Positions 21,976 through 34,900 are shown, counted from the stretch's first letter. The stretch: DNA of 64,000 bases from Elephas maximus indicus (GCF_024166365.1 NC_064842.1:18385001-18449000); one strand, 5' to 3'. Notes: generated from the sequence alone by a model not told the origin. Made by a program: numbers and translations.

Positions 21976-22712
21976 CTCAGTCAACTGGCATAATATAGTT
22001 CTTAAAGTTTATGTTCTACTTCCCGGTATGGTGAATAGTGTCTGGGGTCTTAAAAGCTTATGAGCGGCCGTCGAAGATATAACTACTGCTCTTTATTCAC
22101 CTGGAACAAAAGAGAAAGAAGGAAATCCAAGAATCAAGGAAGGAACAGAACTAATTGTCTACATGAACCACTGCCTCCTCTACCTTGAGGCCAGAATAAT
22201 AGATGGTGCCTGGCTACCACTACTGAACATTCTGATCAGGAACATGATAGATGAATCCAGGTAAAAAGGGAGAAAAATGTGGAACAGAACTACAAATTCT
22301 TAAAGAATTCACACTTACTGGACCTATTGGTTTTTTTGGGGGGACCTATTGAGGTTACAAGAGTCCCCAAGACGACGGCCCTGAGCTGTTCTTCAAATCT
22401 TGAATTGAAATTATCCCCTGAAGTCACCTTTAAACTAAGTAACAGTTCAGCCCAAAGAATAAAGATTGTCACCCTTGAGTATTGCATTTAAAAACAAAAT
22501 TCTATAAGGCCAAAGGGTCAACAGCTTTCTTAAAGATGGCAAGGTTAGGGGGCAGGGAGATTAAGTAAATGGAAGTAAAATGACTAGAACAGAAATAATG
22601 AGAATGTTGACACAATGAGAAGAATGTAAGCAATGTTACTAATTATTTAGAGATTGTGGAATGGGAGTGGGTTTTGCTGTGTACATTTTCACCAAAAATA
22701 AAGTTAAATAAA
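21976..22712 (+). mobile_element. Decayed L1 3' UTR of the afrotherian L1 lineage
   Basis: Contains the diagnostic segment 'gtctggggtcttaaaagctt' (22031-22050) also present in the 3' UTRs near 13550, 28860 and 38390, and ends in A/T-rich sequence at about 22712. It joins L1 ORF2 sequence abruptly at 21975, so it is a separate 5'-truncated insertion or the product of an internal deletion. Confidence 0.7.
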
Positions 22713-22734
22713 TAAATAGACACCGTGATAGAAA

Positions 22735-23985
22735 TGTTCCAAACCTGGATTGGGAGATAATGAACCAACAGTTAAATTTACTAAAAAAATAGACATTATC
22801 AAGATAATGAGAAAATGATCCACAAAACAGGAGAAAATATTTTCAAATATCTGATAAGAGACTTGTATCTACAATATATAAAGAACTTTTATAACTCAAT
22901 AATAAAAACAAATAACCCAGTTAAACAATGGGCAAAGGAATTGAATAGACATTTCTCTAAAGCTCTACAAATGGCCCGTAAAGATACGAAAAGATGCTCA
23001 AGGTCATTATTCATTATGGAAACACAAATCAAAACCACAACGAGATACCACTTCATACCCACTAGAATGGCTAATTAAAAACAACAACAACAAAAAAAAA
23101 AAACATAGAAAATAAGTGTTGGTAAGGAGTCCTAGTGGCAGTGGTTAAAATGCTTGGCTGCTAACTGACAGGTGGATGGTTTGGACCCACCAGCTGCTAC
23201 ACGGGAGAAAGATGAGGCAGTCTGCTTCCGTAAAGATTTATAGCCTTAGAAATCCTGTGGGGTTGCTATGAGTCAGAATCAACTCAACAACAGTGGGTTT
23301 GGGTTTGGAAGAATGTGGGGAAATTAGAACCCTTGCCCATTGCTGGTGGGAATCTAAAATGCTGCATCTACTATGGAAACAGTTTGGCAGTTCCCCTAAA
23401 AATTAAACACAGAATTACCATATGACCAGCAATGCCACTCCTAGGTATGTACCCCAAAGAATTAAAAATGAACACTCAAATACTTGTACACACATGTTCA
23501 TAGCAGCACTATTCACAATAGTCAAATTTTGAAACAATCTAAATGTCCCTCAATGGATAAATTAGATAAATCAATTGTGGTATAGCCATACAATGGAATA
23601 TTATTCAGCCATAAAAAGGAAAAAAATACTGATACATGCTACAACATGGATGAACCTCAAAAACATTATGCTAAATGAAAGAAGCCAGACACAAAAGGTT
23701 GCATATTGTATGATTCCATTTATATGGTCTATCCAGAATAGGTAAATCCATAGAGACAGAATGCAGACTGGTGGTTTTCAGGGACTGTAGGGAGAGGAAT
23801 GGAAAGCAACTATTTAATGAGTATTGGTTTTTCTTTTGGGGTGATGAAAATGTTTTGGAACAACATAGAAGTGGTAGTTTTAAACACTGAATGTGCTAAA
23901 TGCCACTGTGCTAAATTCACTTTAAATGATTAATTTTATGTTATGTGAGTTTCACCTCAAAAATAAAAATTATAAAAGGGAATGT
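22735..23985 (+). mobile_element. Old L1 ORF2 3' end and 3' UTR, split by SINE
   Basis: Matches the L1 C-terminal segment: 'gttaaacaatgggcaaagga' near 22920, 'gaaaagatgctcaagg' near 22990, then after the SINE 'cttgcccattgctggtggga' near 23330 and 'caatggaatattattcagcc' near 23592. It ends in an A-rich stretch near 23985. Frames are broken. Confidence 0.8.
23126..23308 (+). mobile_element. AfroSINE inside an L1
   Basis: Sense SINE from 'ggagtcctagtggcagtggt' to 'gggtttgggtttgg', with a 'gggagaaagatgaggcagtc' body. Host L1 text continues on both sides ('aagtgttggtaa' then 'gaatgtggggaaa'). Confidence 0.85.
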
Positions 23986-23989
23986 GGCA

Positions 23990-26900
23990 GAAGTTACCAC
24001 CCTTGCATTTTTCACGTATTTGATGGTGGCACTAATTTCTGTAATTCCTCAGGAATGCTGCTTTGGCTTGTCATTTTGGAAGGCAAGGGTAGTTCTAGTG
24101 GTTTCCACTTAGCCTTTAGTCCGTGGGGTTGGAAGCCAATATGGGGATTATGTCAGTGGCAAGTGTGTCTGTTCCAATGATGCATTCCGAAGCTGGGGAA
24201 ATATCATGAGCCATGTCTGTGAACCCACTACAAAATGGACTCAGACCAAACCTACATTTATCACCTAATCTCCATAACTCTGTTGGACCAAAATAATTTT
24301 TTGTGTGTCTAAGTATCAAGCAGAGCCAGTATCTAATAAATTCTAAAAAGTCTGGGTGTTTTTCTTTCCCCAGTATACAATTACCCTGGTAACTGGCTTC
24401 AAGTCCCATTATAGAAGGTTTGAAGACTTACTTGCAAATATACTTTTGACAGCGTTACAGGATCCTTTCTCTAGGGCACAGAGCCTCCTGTGCAATCAAG
24501 AGGCTCCAGATCAATGAACTCCCTTAGGTCTGGAAACTGGGTGAGAAACCATAATTTTCCTTTGTAGGTTTCTTTTGATCAGACCTATGATTTTTTAGGT
24601 TATTTAGACCTAGTAATACTTTAGCAGGCTGCTCATTTTTTTTTTTTTTTCCATTCTAGAATTGGGCATCATGAAACAAGGGGTCCATGTGGGTCTAAAC
24701 ATTCTGGAAGCCTCTCTGTCTTTGTTGCTGCTCATTGTCTTTCAGCACTGCTACTTGGCCTCAGCCACTATGAGATCTCACTATTAGGGAGTCCATCTCA
24801 ATGGTGGTATCTCCCTCAGTCATCCCGATTATAAAGGACAACCGCCACAAACTTTTTCCGAGAATTCTGACGCTTCCACCATGAATGTATTTTGCATTGC
24901 CTAAGTAAAGAGATCCCCCAGGGATCAAAGTCAGGGAATGAATGACAAATATTCCAATTTATTCAATCCTTTTGATTTCTTCTCCCCCATTTCACCAGGG
25001 AAGTTCTGGCATTTCAGCCTCATTGTATGAAGCTTACCTGAAATCCAGGTTTCAGTCAACCAAGCAAAAAACCTGTTAGAGACTCTTTCAGATGCTTGAG
25101 TTAGCACATGAATGTCAGAGTCTGGAGAAAGTGCATTCATATTGATAAACTCAGTCCACCCAATGTCACAAAATCCATTCTCACAAATATTTCCAAAGTT
25201 CCATCCAAGAAGAATTTATAAATTGACTCGACAGCACTGGGTTTTGTTTTTTTTGTTGTTGTTGTTTGCTTTTTTGCAATTCTTTTGGTGCATAAAGTAT
25301 CTCCTCCTGGGTCAGATTATTTACTTGTTCCCTGGGGCAGGCTGGGATTGTGGGTTTGGAGGCAACAGGGAATAGGGTGGATATTTAGGAGACCAGGCAT
25401 TCCTTATAAGGCAAATGCCTCAGGAAAGGCCATTATACATTACAGTGAATTTAAGCACGGAATGGGAGTACCCTCACAGAGAGAAAGATGGGGGGCTGTT
25501 TTCACTGCTGAGGGGGCCCAAAGATATTTGAGGATTCAAGGTTCTCATATTTGTCTAAGACTTCAAAAAAGTCCCCAGTTTTAAGTCTCAGCACCCTACT
25601 GCTTCCCAATTAATTCCCTAAATTTATCAAACGAATTGAAGAAGAGCATTAAAAAAACTAAGGCTCCTGAAAGAATAGGACTTCTGGCTAAAGACTAGGC
25701 CAAATATCTCCTTGTCCTACTTATGTAAAATTTTCCACTACCTCTGACCCAAATACCAGCAGTTCTACAGAAAGATGCAGTTTTGGCCACCTTGCTCTGC
25801 TTATTTCAAATTTGTGGTTAAAAATGGCCAATTCTAAGAAGAGATTATCTAGCTTTGTACAGGTGTTTGACATAGTGTTAAACATGTGACTTTAAGCGGC
25901 TAAGCCAATTCTAAAGAAGATACCCCCTTTAAACCTTTTCAACCATACTTGTGGTTTTCCAAACCTTTGTTCTAACTAACCCAACTCATAGTTAAAATAA
26001 AAAATGTTAAATAAAGACAAGGCTATAGTTTTTCTGTACCAAAACCCTTTTCCTCTCCTTGAACATTAGAATACTTAGCATTTTCACTTATCATCATCCT
26101 ATTTCTTCAACAAACTCTTTGCTTTTATATTTCAACAGAACTCACCATCGTACTACTGAAGTAACTCAATTTAACACAGACTACAGATGTCTTTTTTTTT
26201 TTTTTTTTTTTTTACAGATGTCTGGATGTCAGCAAACATGTGATTTTAGTGGTCAGCCAGCATTCTGTCACCTGGAGCCATCCTTGCAAAAGAGGTCAAC
26301 CCCTGCAAGGATGGTCGCCTGGAAGTTTGTAAATGTTAATCAATAAAAAATGTTTTAGCTATACCCTTCTGTTTGCAGTTTTTTCCTTCATAACCATCTG
26401 TATCACTGCAGCCCTCTGAAGCACTTTGTTCAGGTTATTCTGGCACTGTGTTTCCCATTTTGCAAAATGCTTTTTCACCATAATAAAGCTATCTGCTTTC
26501 ACACCTAAACAGCCTTGTGGTTTCTCCACTACAGGTGAGCTTTGCATTAGCCTTGTTTCTAAATCTACAGCCCACAGGATTAGATTGTAGCCTCATTACC
26601 AGTCATATCTGCCATAAAACAGAAGAAATCAGAGATTCTTTTAAGGCCTGCATAGAAGTTCCCTTGTCCTCTGATCATGACTTGAGATGTAAGTTTAAAT
26701 TCTTGAGGGTTTTTTTTTTTTTCTTCTTGTAAACTCTCTTCACGGTCTGAAGCAGTCAGTTCATCCATACTCCTTGTAGTCATCATTATTTTAATATCAA
26801 CAAAGTGGGTTAATTGTAGTGGTTATATGATCTCATAAAGCCTTGTCTTCAACTTGCACTTCATCCCTAGCTACATGTGGTAATTTACATAATCATAAAT

Positions 26901-27000
26901 CCGCTGCATGAAAGATGATCATAATCCCATTTCCCACCAGCAATGAGGTCATCACTACATTCAAGATCCAACAGGTGAGTAACTCAATCCCAGAATCCTA
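23990..27000 (-). mobile_element. ERVL-type provirus remnant (leader, gag, pro)
   Basis: Antisense endogenous retrovirus relic of about 3 kb. On the minus strand a leader and gag-like region comes first (27000 down to about 24950), then a protease region. The protease active-site triplet Asp-Thr-Gly is read from 24333 to 24325, followed by Ser-Ala and a stop. A downstream conserved ECIIGTD stretch lies within 24116-24409. Parts of the gag/leader region resemble 50270-51600, so both remnants belong to related ERVL groups. No LTR is clear at either end. Stops and shifts leave no functional gene. Confidence 0.6.
26192..26213 (-). repeat. Poly(T) run flanked by 10-bp direct repeats
   Basis: About 22 T bases with 'acagatgtct' at 26183-26192 and again at 26214-26223. 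Read on the minus strand this is a poly(A) run between target-site-like duplications with no element body. Confidence 0.7.
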
Positions 27001-27009
27001 TACTGAAAG

Positions 27010-27400
27010 TGGGGGGTTTTAGTCCCCTAATTTTCTTACCTAGTCTCTCCTATTTTCTCTCTCTTTTGTATTTTTGCTTTACTTTATTGGAGATTTCACA
27101 CACTTTACTTTTCGAACTTTTTACAAGAATTTCCACTTCTGTTAGCTTTATAATTTCCAAGAGCTCTTTTACCTTCTGGTGCTCTTTTTAAACAGCATCC
27201 TGTTCTTATTTTATGGATTCAATACCTAAGGGTGCTAATGATATTGGGAGGAAGGTTAATATTTTCCTCTCTCATCATTTGTTCCATAAAATTGCCTTTT
27301 TCTTTGTGTTTGTATTAGTCTCTGTCTTTCACATTGTTTCCTCAAATATCTGGTGACTACTAGGTGTCTGTTCATAATTTAGAGTAGGATTGAATAAAGC
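27010..27400 (-). repeat. T-rich old repeat, possibly antisense L1-related
   Basis: T-rich sequence ('cttttgtatttttgctttac', 'gtctgttcataatttagagt') that reads like the antisense strand of an old LINE 5' region. Family assignment is weak. Confidence 0.3.
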
Positions 27401-28221
27401 AGATTGGAGACTTTCTGGCTTCTGATTATGAAATGTACACAACTCTCATCAAAAACCACCAGAAATGTGAAAAGATAGTAGAGAGCTAACTTCCCAAATC
27501 ATTTACTTATGTTACAAGCCAGTAAAACCTTAATACCAAAACTTGACAAATACAGCACAGAAAATACAGATCAATTTCACTCAAGAAAATAGGTGCGAGA
27601 ATCCTAAATGAAATATTAGGAAGATGATAGTAATACATAAACAAAGGATAAGGCATCATGAAATACATCATAACTAATTAGGTTTATCCCAGGAATACAG
27701 TATTGATCAAATCAATAAATGCAGTCTACTGTATTAATACATATTAATACATTAAAGAGATACTATCATATGAACCTCTCAATATGTGCAGAAAAAGCAT
27801 TTCATAAAATTCAACGTCTTTTCATGAATGAATAAAATCTTAGCAAACTAGACATAAAAAACATTAAAATAAGGAAATACATCTTAGGAACCTATAACAA
27901 GCATCATATATAATAGTGAACTTTGAAAGCTTTGCCTTTGATTCCATGAAAAACACATTTTCTTAGGACTGTACAGGAAGTCCTTGACAGTGTAGTAAGA
28001 CAATAAAAAAGAAATAGAAGACAAAACGTTCAAAAAGGAAAAAACTATGATTTTCTCAAATGAAATGTATATATACTTAGAAATTCAAAAGAATCTACAG
28101 ATAAATTATTAGGATTAGTGATTTTAGCAAGTTTCTGGATATAAAAATTAATTTAAATATCAATTCTATTTCTGCATACCAGCAATAAAAAGAACCTGAA
28201 ATTTTACAAAAGAAGCCATAT

Positions 28222-28533
28222 AACCCAGAAATCCCACTCCTCGGAATATACCCTAGAGAAATAAGAGCCTTCACAAGAATAGATATATGCACACCCACGT
28301 TCATTGCAGCACTGTTTACAATAGCAAAAAGCTGGAAGCAACCAAGGTGTCTATCAACGGATGAATGGTTAAATAAATTGTGGTATATTCACACAATGGA
28401 ATACTACACATCGATAAAGAACAGTGACGGATCTGTGAAACATTTCATAACATGGAGGAACCCGGAAGGCATTATGCTGAGTGAAATTAGTCAGAGGCAA
28501 AAGGACAAATATTGTATAAGACCACTAATATAA
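28222..28533 (+). pseudogene. L1 ORF2 C-terminal remnant, 103 codons
   Basis: An open stretch with no start codon of its own, equal to the last part of ORF2 ('NPEIPLLGIYPREIRAFT' onward). It lacks the zinc-knuckle-like motif and all catalytic parts. Compared with the 11849-13222 frame it carries a few substitutions and no stop, in keeping with a recent insertion. Confidence 0.85.
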
Positions 28534-28580
28534 GATCTTGAGAAATGGTATGAACTGAGAACACATTCTTTTGTGTACGA

Positions 28581-28603
28581 GGGGGGGAGGGAGGGTGGGT
28601 GGG
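28581..28603 (+). other. G-quadruplex-like tract in L1 3' UTR
   Basis: G runs of 7, 3, 3 and 3 with one-base spacers, at the same place as 13275-13297 in the other young L1. It is not visible in the older 3' UTRs near 22000 and 38000. Confidence 0.75.
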
Positions 28604-29784
28604 AGAGGGTTATTTACTGATTAGTTAGTGGATAAGAACTACTTTAGGTGAAGGGAAGGACAATACTCAATACAGGGAAGGTCAGCTCAACTGGACTGGA
28701 CCAAAAGCAAAGAAGTTTCCAGGATAAACTGAATGCTTTGAAGGTCAGCGGAGCAAGGGCGGGGGTTTGGGGACTATAGCTTAAGGGGACTTCTAAGTCA
28801 ATTGGCATAATAAATTCTATTATGAAAACAATCTGCATCCCACTTTGAGGTGTGGCATCTGGGGTCTTAAATGCTAACAAGCAGCCATCTAAGATGCATC
28901 AATTGGTCTCAGCCCACCTGGATCAAAGGAGAATGAAGAACACCAAGGTCACACGATATCTAAGAGCCCAAGAGACAGAAAGGGCCACATGAACCAGAGA
29001 CTTACATCATCCTGAGACCAGAAGAACTAGATGGTGCCCGGCCACAGCCGATGACTGCCGTGACAGGGAGCACAACAGAGAACCCCTGGGGGAGCAGGAG
29101 AACAGTGGGATGCAGACCCCAAATTCTCATAAAAAGGCCAGACTTAATGGTCTGACTGAGACTAGAAGAATCCCAGTGGTCATGGTCCCCAAACCTTCTG
29201 TTGGCCCAGGACAGGAACCATTCCCGAAGACAACTCATCAGACATGGAAGGGACTGGACAATGAGTTGGAGAGAGATGTTGATGAAGAGTGAGCTACTTG
29301 TATCAGGTGAACACTTGAGACTGTGTTGGCATCTCCTGTCTGGTGGGGAGATGGGAGGGTAGAGAGGGTTAGAAACTGGCAAAACGGTCACGAAAAGAGA
29401 GACTGGAAGGAGGGAGCAGGCTGACTCATTAGGGGGAGAGTAAAGGGGAGTATGTAGTAAGGTGTATGTAAGCTTATATGTGACAGACTGACTGGATTTA
29501 TAAACTTTCACTTAAAGCACAATAAAAATTATTTTTAAAAAAGCCATTTACAATAGCATCAGAAAACTAAGTATTAGCAATAAACCAAGGACTGTAATAA
29601 AGAAAATTATAAAACTTTAGTGATAAACATTAAATAAAACCTTAATAGAGAGATGTCATGTTCATGACTTGGAAGAAAATATTGTAAAGATGTCAGTTAT
29701 ACCAAAATTGACTTATAATCTTAATGTAATCCCAATAGATTTTACGTTGTGGAACCTAACAAGCTTATTCTAAAATGTATAAGG

Positions 29785-31440
29785 TAGGAGGTGGTCCAAG
29801 ATGGCGGCACAGTCTAGATGCCTCACAATATCCCTCTTATAACAAAGACCTGAGAAAACAAGTAAGTCAGACATAGATGACAACTCTGAAACTCCAAATA
29901 CCAAAGGCAAGGTTGAAGAATTGAACAAAATGCCAAGTGGAAGAAGAGACTGTCAAAAACAGCAGTCACAGAGAATTATGGATCACCAGCACCTTGCTAG
30001 CCAAATCTGCATGGTGTGGCCATATTGAAGCAAAGCAAGCAGCATCCCAGCTGGAACCCCCACGGCCTGGCGTAGCCAAAAAAAAAAAAAAAAACAAGCA
30101 CGGGCGAATCTGCACCCACATCCCGAGCCAGAGTGTTCCCTGCCTTACGAAAGTTAAGTTCATTCACCTAACCCACTACGCCAGAGGCCTACGGAACTGT
30201 AGTGGTCCCCCACTTCCCCATCCATCCCCTCCTACATGCAGTCTCAGTCTGGCAGGACCCATTGCTGCCCTGCCACCTGAACCAGAGGCCTATGGACTGG
30301 TGGCGTCCTCTCTTCCACCCGCCCAACTACACCAGGGGCCCACAACCAGCAGCATCCACTTCTCTACCCAGCCACCCACACTGGAAGCCTGTGGACTGGA
30401 GGTGCCCCCTCTTCCACCCAGCAATCCCCACTGGGAACCTGTGGTCTGATGGTACCCATTCTTCCACTCACCCATGCCAGGGCTGCGAACCAACGATGCC
30501 CGCACCTAAACACAGCCACCTGAGCCGAGGCCTGCAGACTAGCAGTGTCCACTCCTCTGCCCGCCTGCCAGCACCAGGCGCCCAGGGACCAGTGGCATCC
30601 CCTTTTATGCCCAACCAACTGTGCTGGGGGCCCGAGGACCTGTAGCACCCACTCCTACACCCAGCTGCCCACACCATGGGCCCATGGACTGGCGGCGTCT
30701 CCTGCTCTACACAGCTACTGGTGCTAGGAGCCCACAAACCAGTGACACCCGCTCCAACACCCAGCCACCCACACCAGGGGCCCACAGACAATTGGCACCT
30801 CCTACTCCTTCCAGCCACCTGCGCTAGGGGCCAAAGACTGGTGACATACCCTCTTCCACACAGACCTCTAGTGGATAGGGGCATGCCCACCTAGTGGACA
30901 AGCACGGACAGATGGTATCCCCCCCTACCTTGCTCCCCGAAGCTCCCTGCAACCAGAGGCTTGTGCCCCCTCTGACCACCCCCGCATAGCCCTGTCTGCC
31001 TGGGGCTGTCAGAGTTTCTGTACCACTCACTCAATGACAGATGACCCAGACACCCTTGCGCTGACCACCCAGCAACCACCAGTGCGCACACACAACACTC
31101 AACCCAGCAACCAGTAAGAAAGCTCCCTGCACTGAAGCCCAGGTGACCACCCAGACAGACACCTTACCTCACTAGCAATACCAGCTACATCCCAAGCTGC
31201 CCTGCAAGACCAATGAACAGAGACCCGTGCTCAAACACCCAGCCGCTGCCCCACCCACCCACAGACAGGTGGTGAGAGTGCCAATGTGGCTAGACTAGCG
31301 ACCAGAGTAGCATGCACATCCCACCTACTCACATATAGCAAAACAAAACAAAAACAAATAATCAGGGTGCAGTAAACACAAAATAAATAAATAAATATAG
31401 TAACACCTTAATGCCTCAGAGATAACAGACAATATCAAAT
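29785..31440 (+). promoter_or_regulatory. L1 5' UTR, presumed internal promoter
   Basis: GC-rich compared with the AT-rich ORFs of the same element, opening with a 'caagatggcggc' motif that contains a YY1-like core (AAGATGGCGGC). Established for L1: the 5' UTR carries the internal pol II promoter and a YY1 site sets the start in human L1. It includes an A run (30079-30095) and the tandem array at 30283-30890. Activity today is unlikely given decay. Confidence 0.65.
30283..30890 (+). repeat. 49-bp tandem array in L1 5' UTR
   Basis: About 12 imperfect units of roughly 48-51 bp. Each unit has 'caccaggggcccac', then 'gactggtggc', then 'cc-ctcttccacccagc'. Unit starts are near 30283, 30330, 30380, 30428, 30477, 30524, 30572, 30621, 30672, 30722, 30773 and 30823. 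Units vary by about 20-35%. Because 49 is not a multiple of three, the array makes overlapping long ORFs in several frames on both strands; these are artefacts. Confidence 0.85.
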
Positions 31441-31768
31441 TACATAAAGAAACAGGACAAGATGGCCCCATCAAGTGGCAAAAATAAAGAACCAGAAAAC
31501 CTTCCAAAGGAAGAAAGGTAATGGAACTACCTGATAAGGAATTCAAAAGACTACTATATAGGGTTCGCTAAGAGATCAAGAAAGATATCACAGAAAACAG
31601 AGACAAAACCAACAGAAACACAGATAAAATCAAGAAAAACAAAGACATAGAATTCGGGAGAACAATACAAGAACAAAACAACGTAACAGACAAGTAGAAA
31701 CTGTACAAAAACAGCAACTAGAAATTCAAAAGATTAACAATATTAGAAATAGAAAACTCAATAACCTG

Positions 31769-31922
31769 TAACCCGCTGCCACCAAGTCAATTCTGACTCA
31801 TAGCGACCCTACAGGAGACAGTAGAACTGCCCCATAGGGTGTCCAAGGAGTGGCTGGTGGATTCAAACTGCTGACCTTTTGGTTAGCAGCCAAACTCTTA
31901 ACTGCTGAGCCACCAGGGCTCC
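31769..31922 (-). mobile_element. Short-class AfroSINE in L1 ORF1
   Basis: Antisense SINE from 'aacccgctgccaccaagtca' to 'ccagggctccc' with the 'aaggagtggctggtggattc' body. The ORF1 relic resumes after it at 'aacagaaggacacagg'. Confidence 0.85.
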
Positions 31923-34900
31923 CAACAGAAGGACACAGGAGCAGAACTGAATCAATAGAAGACAGAATCTGCAAAATAGAGGACAAATCTCCTGACACCA
32001 ATTTGAGGAAAAATCAGGAAAAAGAATGAAGAAAGCCTAAGCTTTATGTGGGATGCTATCAAGATGAACAATTTATGTGTTATTGGAACTCCAGAACAAG
32101 AGGAAATAAAAATAAATCATAAGACGGTTGTTGAAGATTTGCGGGCAGAAAACTCCCAATATCATGAAAGACAAGAAGATATCCATCCAAGAAGCTCAAC
32201 AAACCCCATACAGCATAGTCCCCCAAAGAAGTCACTAAGACATAATCATAATCAAACCTACCAAAACCGGAGACAAAGAAAGAATCCTAAGAGCAGCTTG
32301 GGAAAAATGAAAAGCCACCTAGAAAGAGGAACCAATAAGATTAAGCTCTGATTACTTGGCAGAAACCGTGCAGACAAGAAGGCAACAGATGACTTATACA
32401 AAACCTTGAAAGAAAAAAAATGCCAGCCAAGAATTATATATCCAGCAAAACTGTCTCTCAAATATGATACTGCAGTTAGGACATTTCTAGATAAACAGAA
32501 ATAGAGGAAATTTGTGAAAACCAGGCCAACCTTACAGGAAATATTAAAGGGAGTCCTTTGGACAGAGAACCAACAACATCAGACAATAGCCTGTAATTAG
32601 GACACAGGACAGCATCAGCCAGATACCAATGCAGATAAAGAATTCTCAAAAATAAAACAAAGCTAAAACACTGAAAACAGGGAACCAGAGACGTCAATCT
32701 GTAAATGATGACAATGTCAGAACAAAAAGGAGGCATAAATGGCACAGTTATAGAACTTTCATATGGAGAGAAGTCAAGGAGATATCAAGAAATAAAAGAC
32801 TACTTTAAACTTGGGAAGTTAAAGATAAATTTCAAGGTAACTACAAAGAAAGTTAACAAAATTATCAAAATAAAAAAGAAGAAAAACACAAAGACTAGCA
32901 AGCACAAAATCAACAACAATAAAAGAAATGAAAAGAAAATCCACAAACAAAAAGAATGCAGCACAGAAATTAAGTGGAACAAAGAACCCATCAATACCAC
33001 AAAAAAAAGCACAACAAAACGACAGCAGTAATTTCATACCCTTTGATAATCACACTGAATGTGAATGGCTTAAATGCACAAGTATAGAGACAGACAGTGG
33101 CAGAATGGATTAAAAAAATGACCACAAAACATGACCCATCAATATGCTGTCTACAAGAGACACACCTTAGAAACAAAGACATAAACAAAAACTCAAAGGA
33201 TGGAAAAAAATATATCAAGCAAACACTAACCACAAAAAAAAAAAAAGAGCAAGAATAGCACTATTAATCTCTGATAAATAGACTTTATGGCAAAATCCAC
33301 CATAAAAGAATATATAATGATTAATGGGTCAATCTACCAAGAGGACATAGCCATAATAAATATATATGCACCCAATGACAGAACTCCAAAATACATAAAC
33401 TCTAACCCCACTGAAAAGAGAAATAGACAGTTTCACAATAATAATAGGAGACTTCAACACACCACTTTCAATGAAGGACAGAACAGCCAGAGAGAAACTC
33501 AACAAAGATACAGAAGATCTAAACGCCACAATCAACCAACTCGACCTGATAAGACAAATACAGGACACTCCACCCAACAACAGCAAATATACATTCTTTT
33601 CCAATACACGTGGATCATTCTCCAGAACAGACTATATTTTAGGCCACAAAGCAAACCTCAATAAAATCCAAAATTACAAAATAATACAAAGCATTTTCTC
33701 TGATTACAATGCTATGAAAGTAGAAATCAATAACAGGAAGAGGAAGTGAAAAAATTAAATATGTGGAGACTGACAACTTGCTTAAAAACCACTGGGTAAT
33801 AGAAAACATCAAAGATAAAATTTTAAAATTCCTAGAATCAAGAGGATGAAAACACAACATACCAAAAACTTTGGGACGAGCAAAAGCAGCGCTAAGAGGT
33901 CAATTTACAGCAATAAACGCACATACCAAAAAAGAAGAGCCAAAATCAAAACACTAACCTTACAACTCGAACAAATAGAAAGACAGCAGAAAAGAATTCC
34001 ATGGTTACCAAAAGAAAGGAAATAATGAAGATTGGAGCAGAAATAAAAGAAACAGAACAGAAAAACAAATGAAAGAATCAACAAGATCAGAAGTTGGTTC
34101 TTGAAAGGATCAATAAAATTGACAAACCACTGGCCAAAATGACAAAAGAAAAGCAAGAGAAGAAGCAAATAACCCAAATAAGAAAAATGAGATGGGTGAC
34201 ATTACAACAGAACCAAATGAAATAAAAAGGATCATAACAGAATACTATGAAAAACTGTACTCCAATAAATTTGAAAATCTTAGAGGAAAGGGACAAACTT
34301 CTAGAAACACACCACCTACCTAAACTAACATAAACTGAGGTAGAAAAAATAAACAGACTCATAAACAAATAATAGATTGAAGAGGTAATGAAAAAAACTC
34401 CCAACAAACAAAGCCCTGGCCTGCATGGCTTCACCAGAGAATTCTACCAAATGCTCAAAGAAGAGCTACATCGGTATTACTTAAAAGGAAGGAATACTTC
34501 CAAATTCATTCTCTGAACCTAGGACAACCCTGATACCAAAGCCAAAATACCACAAAAAAAGAAAATTACAGACCAAAATCCCTCATGAATATAGACGTAA
34601 AAATTCTCAACAAAATTCTAGCCAACAGAATTCAACAGCATATCAAAAAAATAATACATCATGACCATCTGTGATTCATACCAAGTATGCAAAGATATTA
34701 GAAAATCAATCACATAATCCACCACATAAACAAAAGAACCACATGATCATCTCAATCAACGCAGAAAAGGCATTTAATGAAGTCTTACACCCACCCCTGA
34801 TAAAAACTCTCAGAAAAATAGGAATAGGAATGAAATTCCTCAACATAATAAAGGACTCTGACATGAAACCAACAGCTAATATTATTCTCAACAGAGAAAG

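Larger units (their letters stand above)
28220..29540 (+). mobile_element. Young 5'-truncated L1 inside old L1
   Basis: 1.32-kb L1 3' end: the last 103 ORF2 codons (28222-28533, open to TAA) and a 3' UTR. It is closely similar to 11841-14209 along its whole length. The 7-mer 'aagccat' at 28213-28219 and 29541-29547 brackets it, A-rich on the left. Host L1 text runs on from 'agaagccat' to 'ttacaatagcatcag'. Same G-rich tract at 28581-28603. Confidence 0.9.

Noticed and set aside
30283-30890. Regular repeats considered as CRISPR or satellite array
   Set aside because: There are no unique spacers; units are directly adjacent and degenerate, and the array is inside an L1 5' UTR of a mammalian genome.
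29937-30894. Long overlapping ORFs on both strands
   Set aside because: They arise from the L1 5' UTR and its 49-bp tandem units. The unit length is not a multiple of three, so each frame cycles through the same motif.
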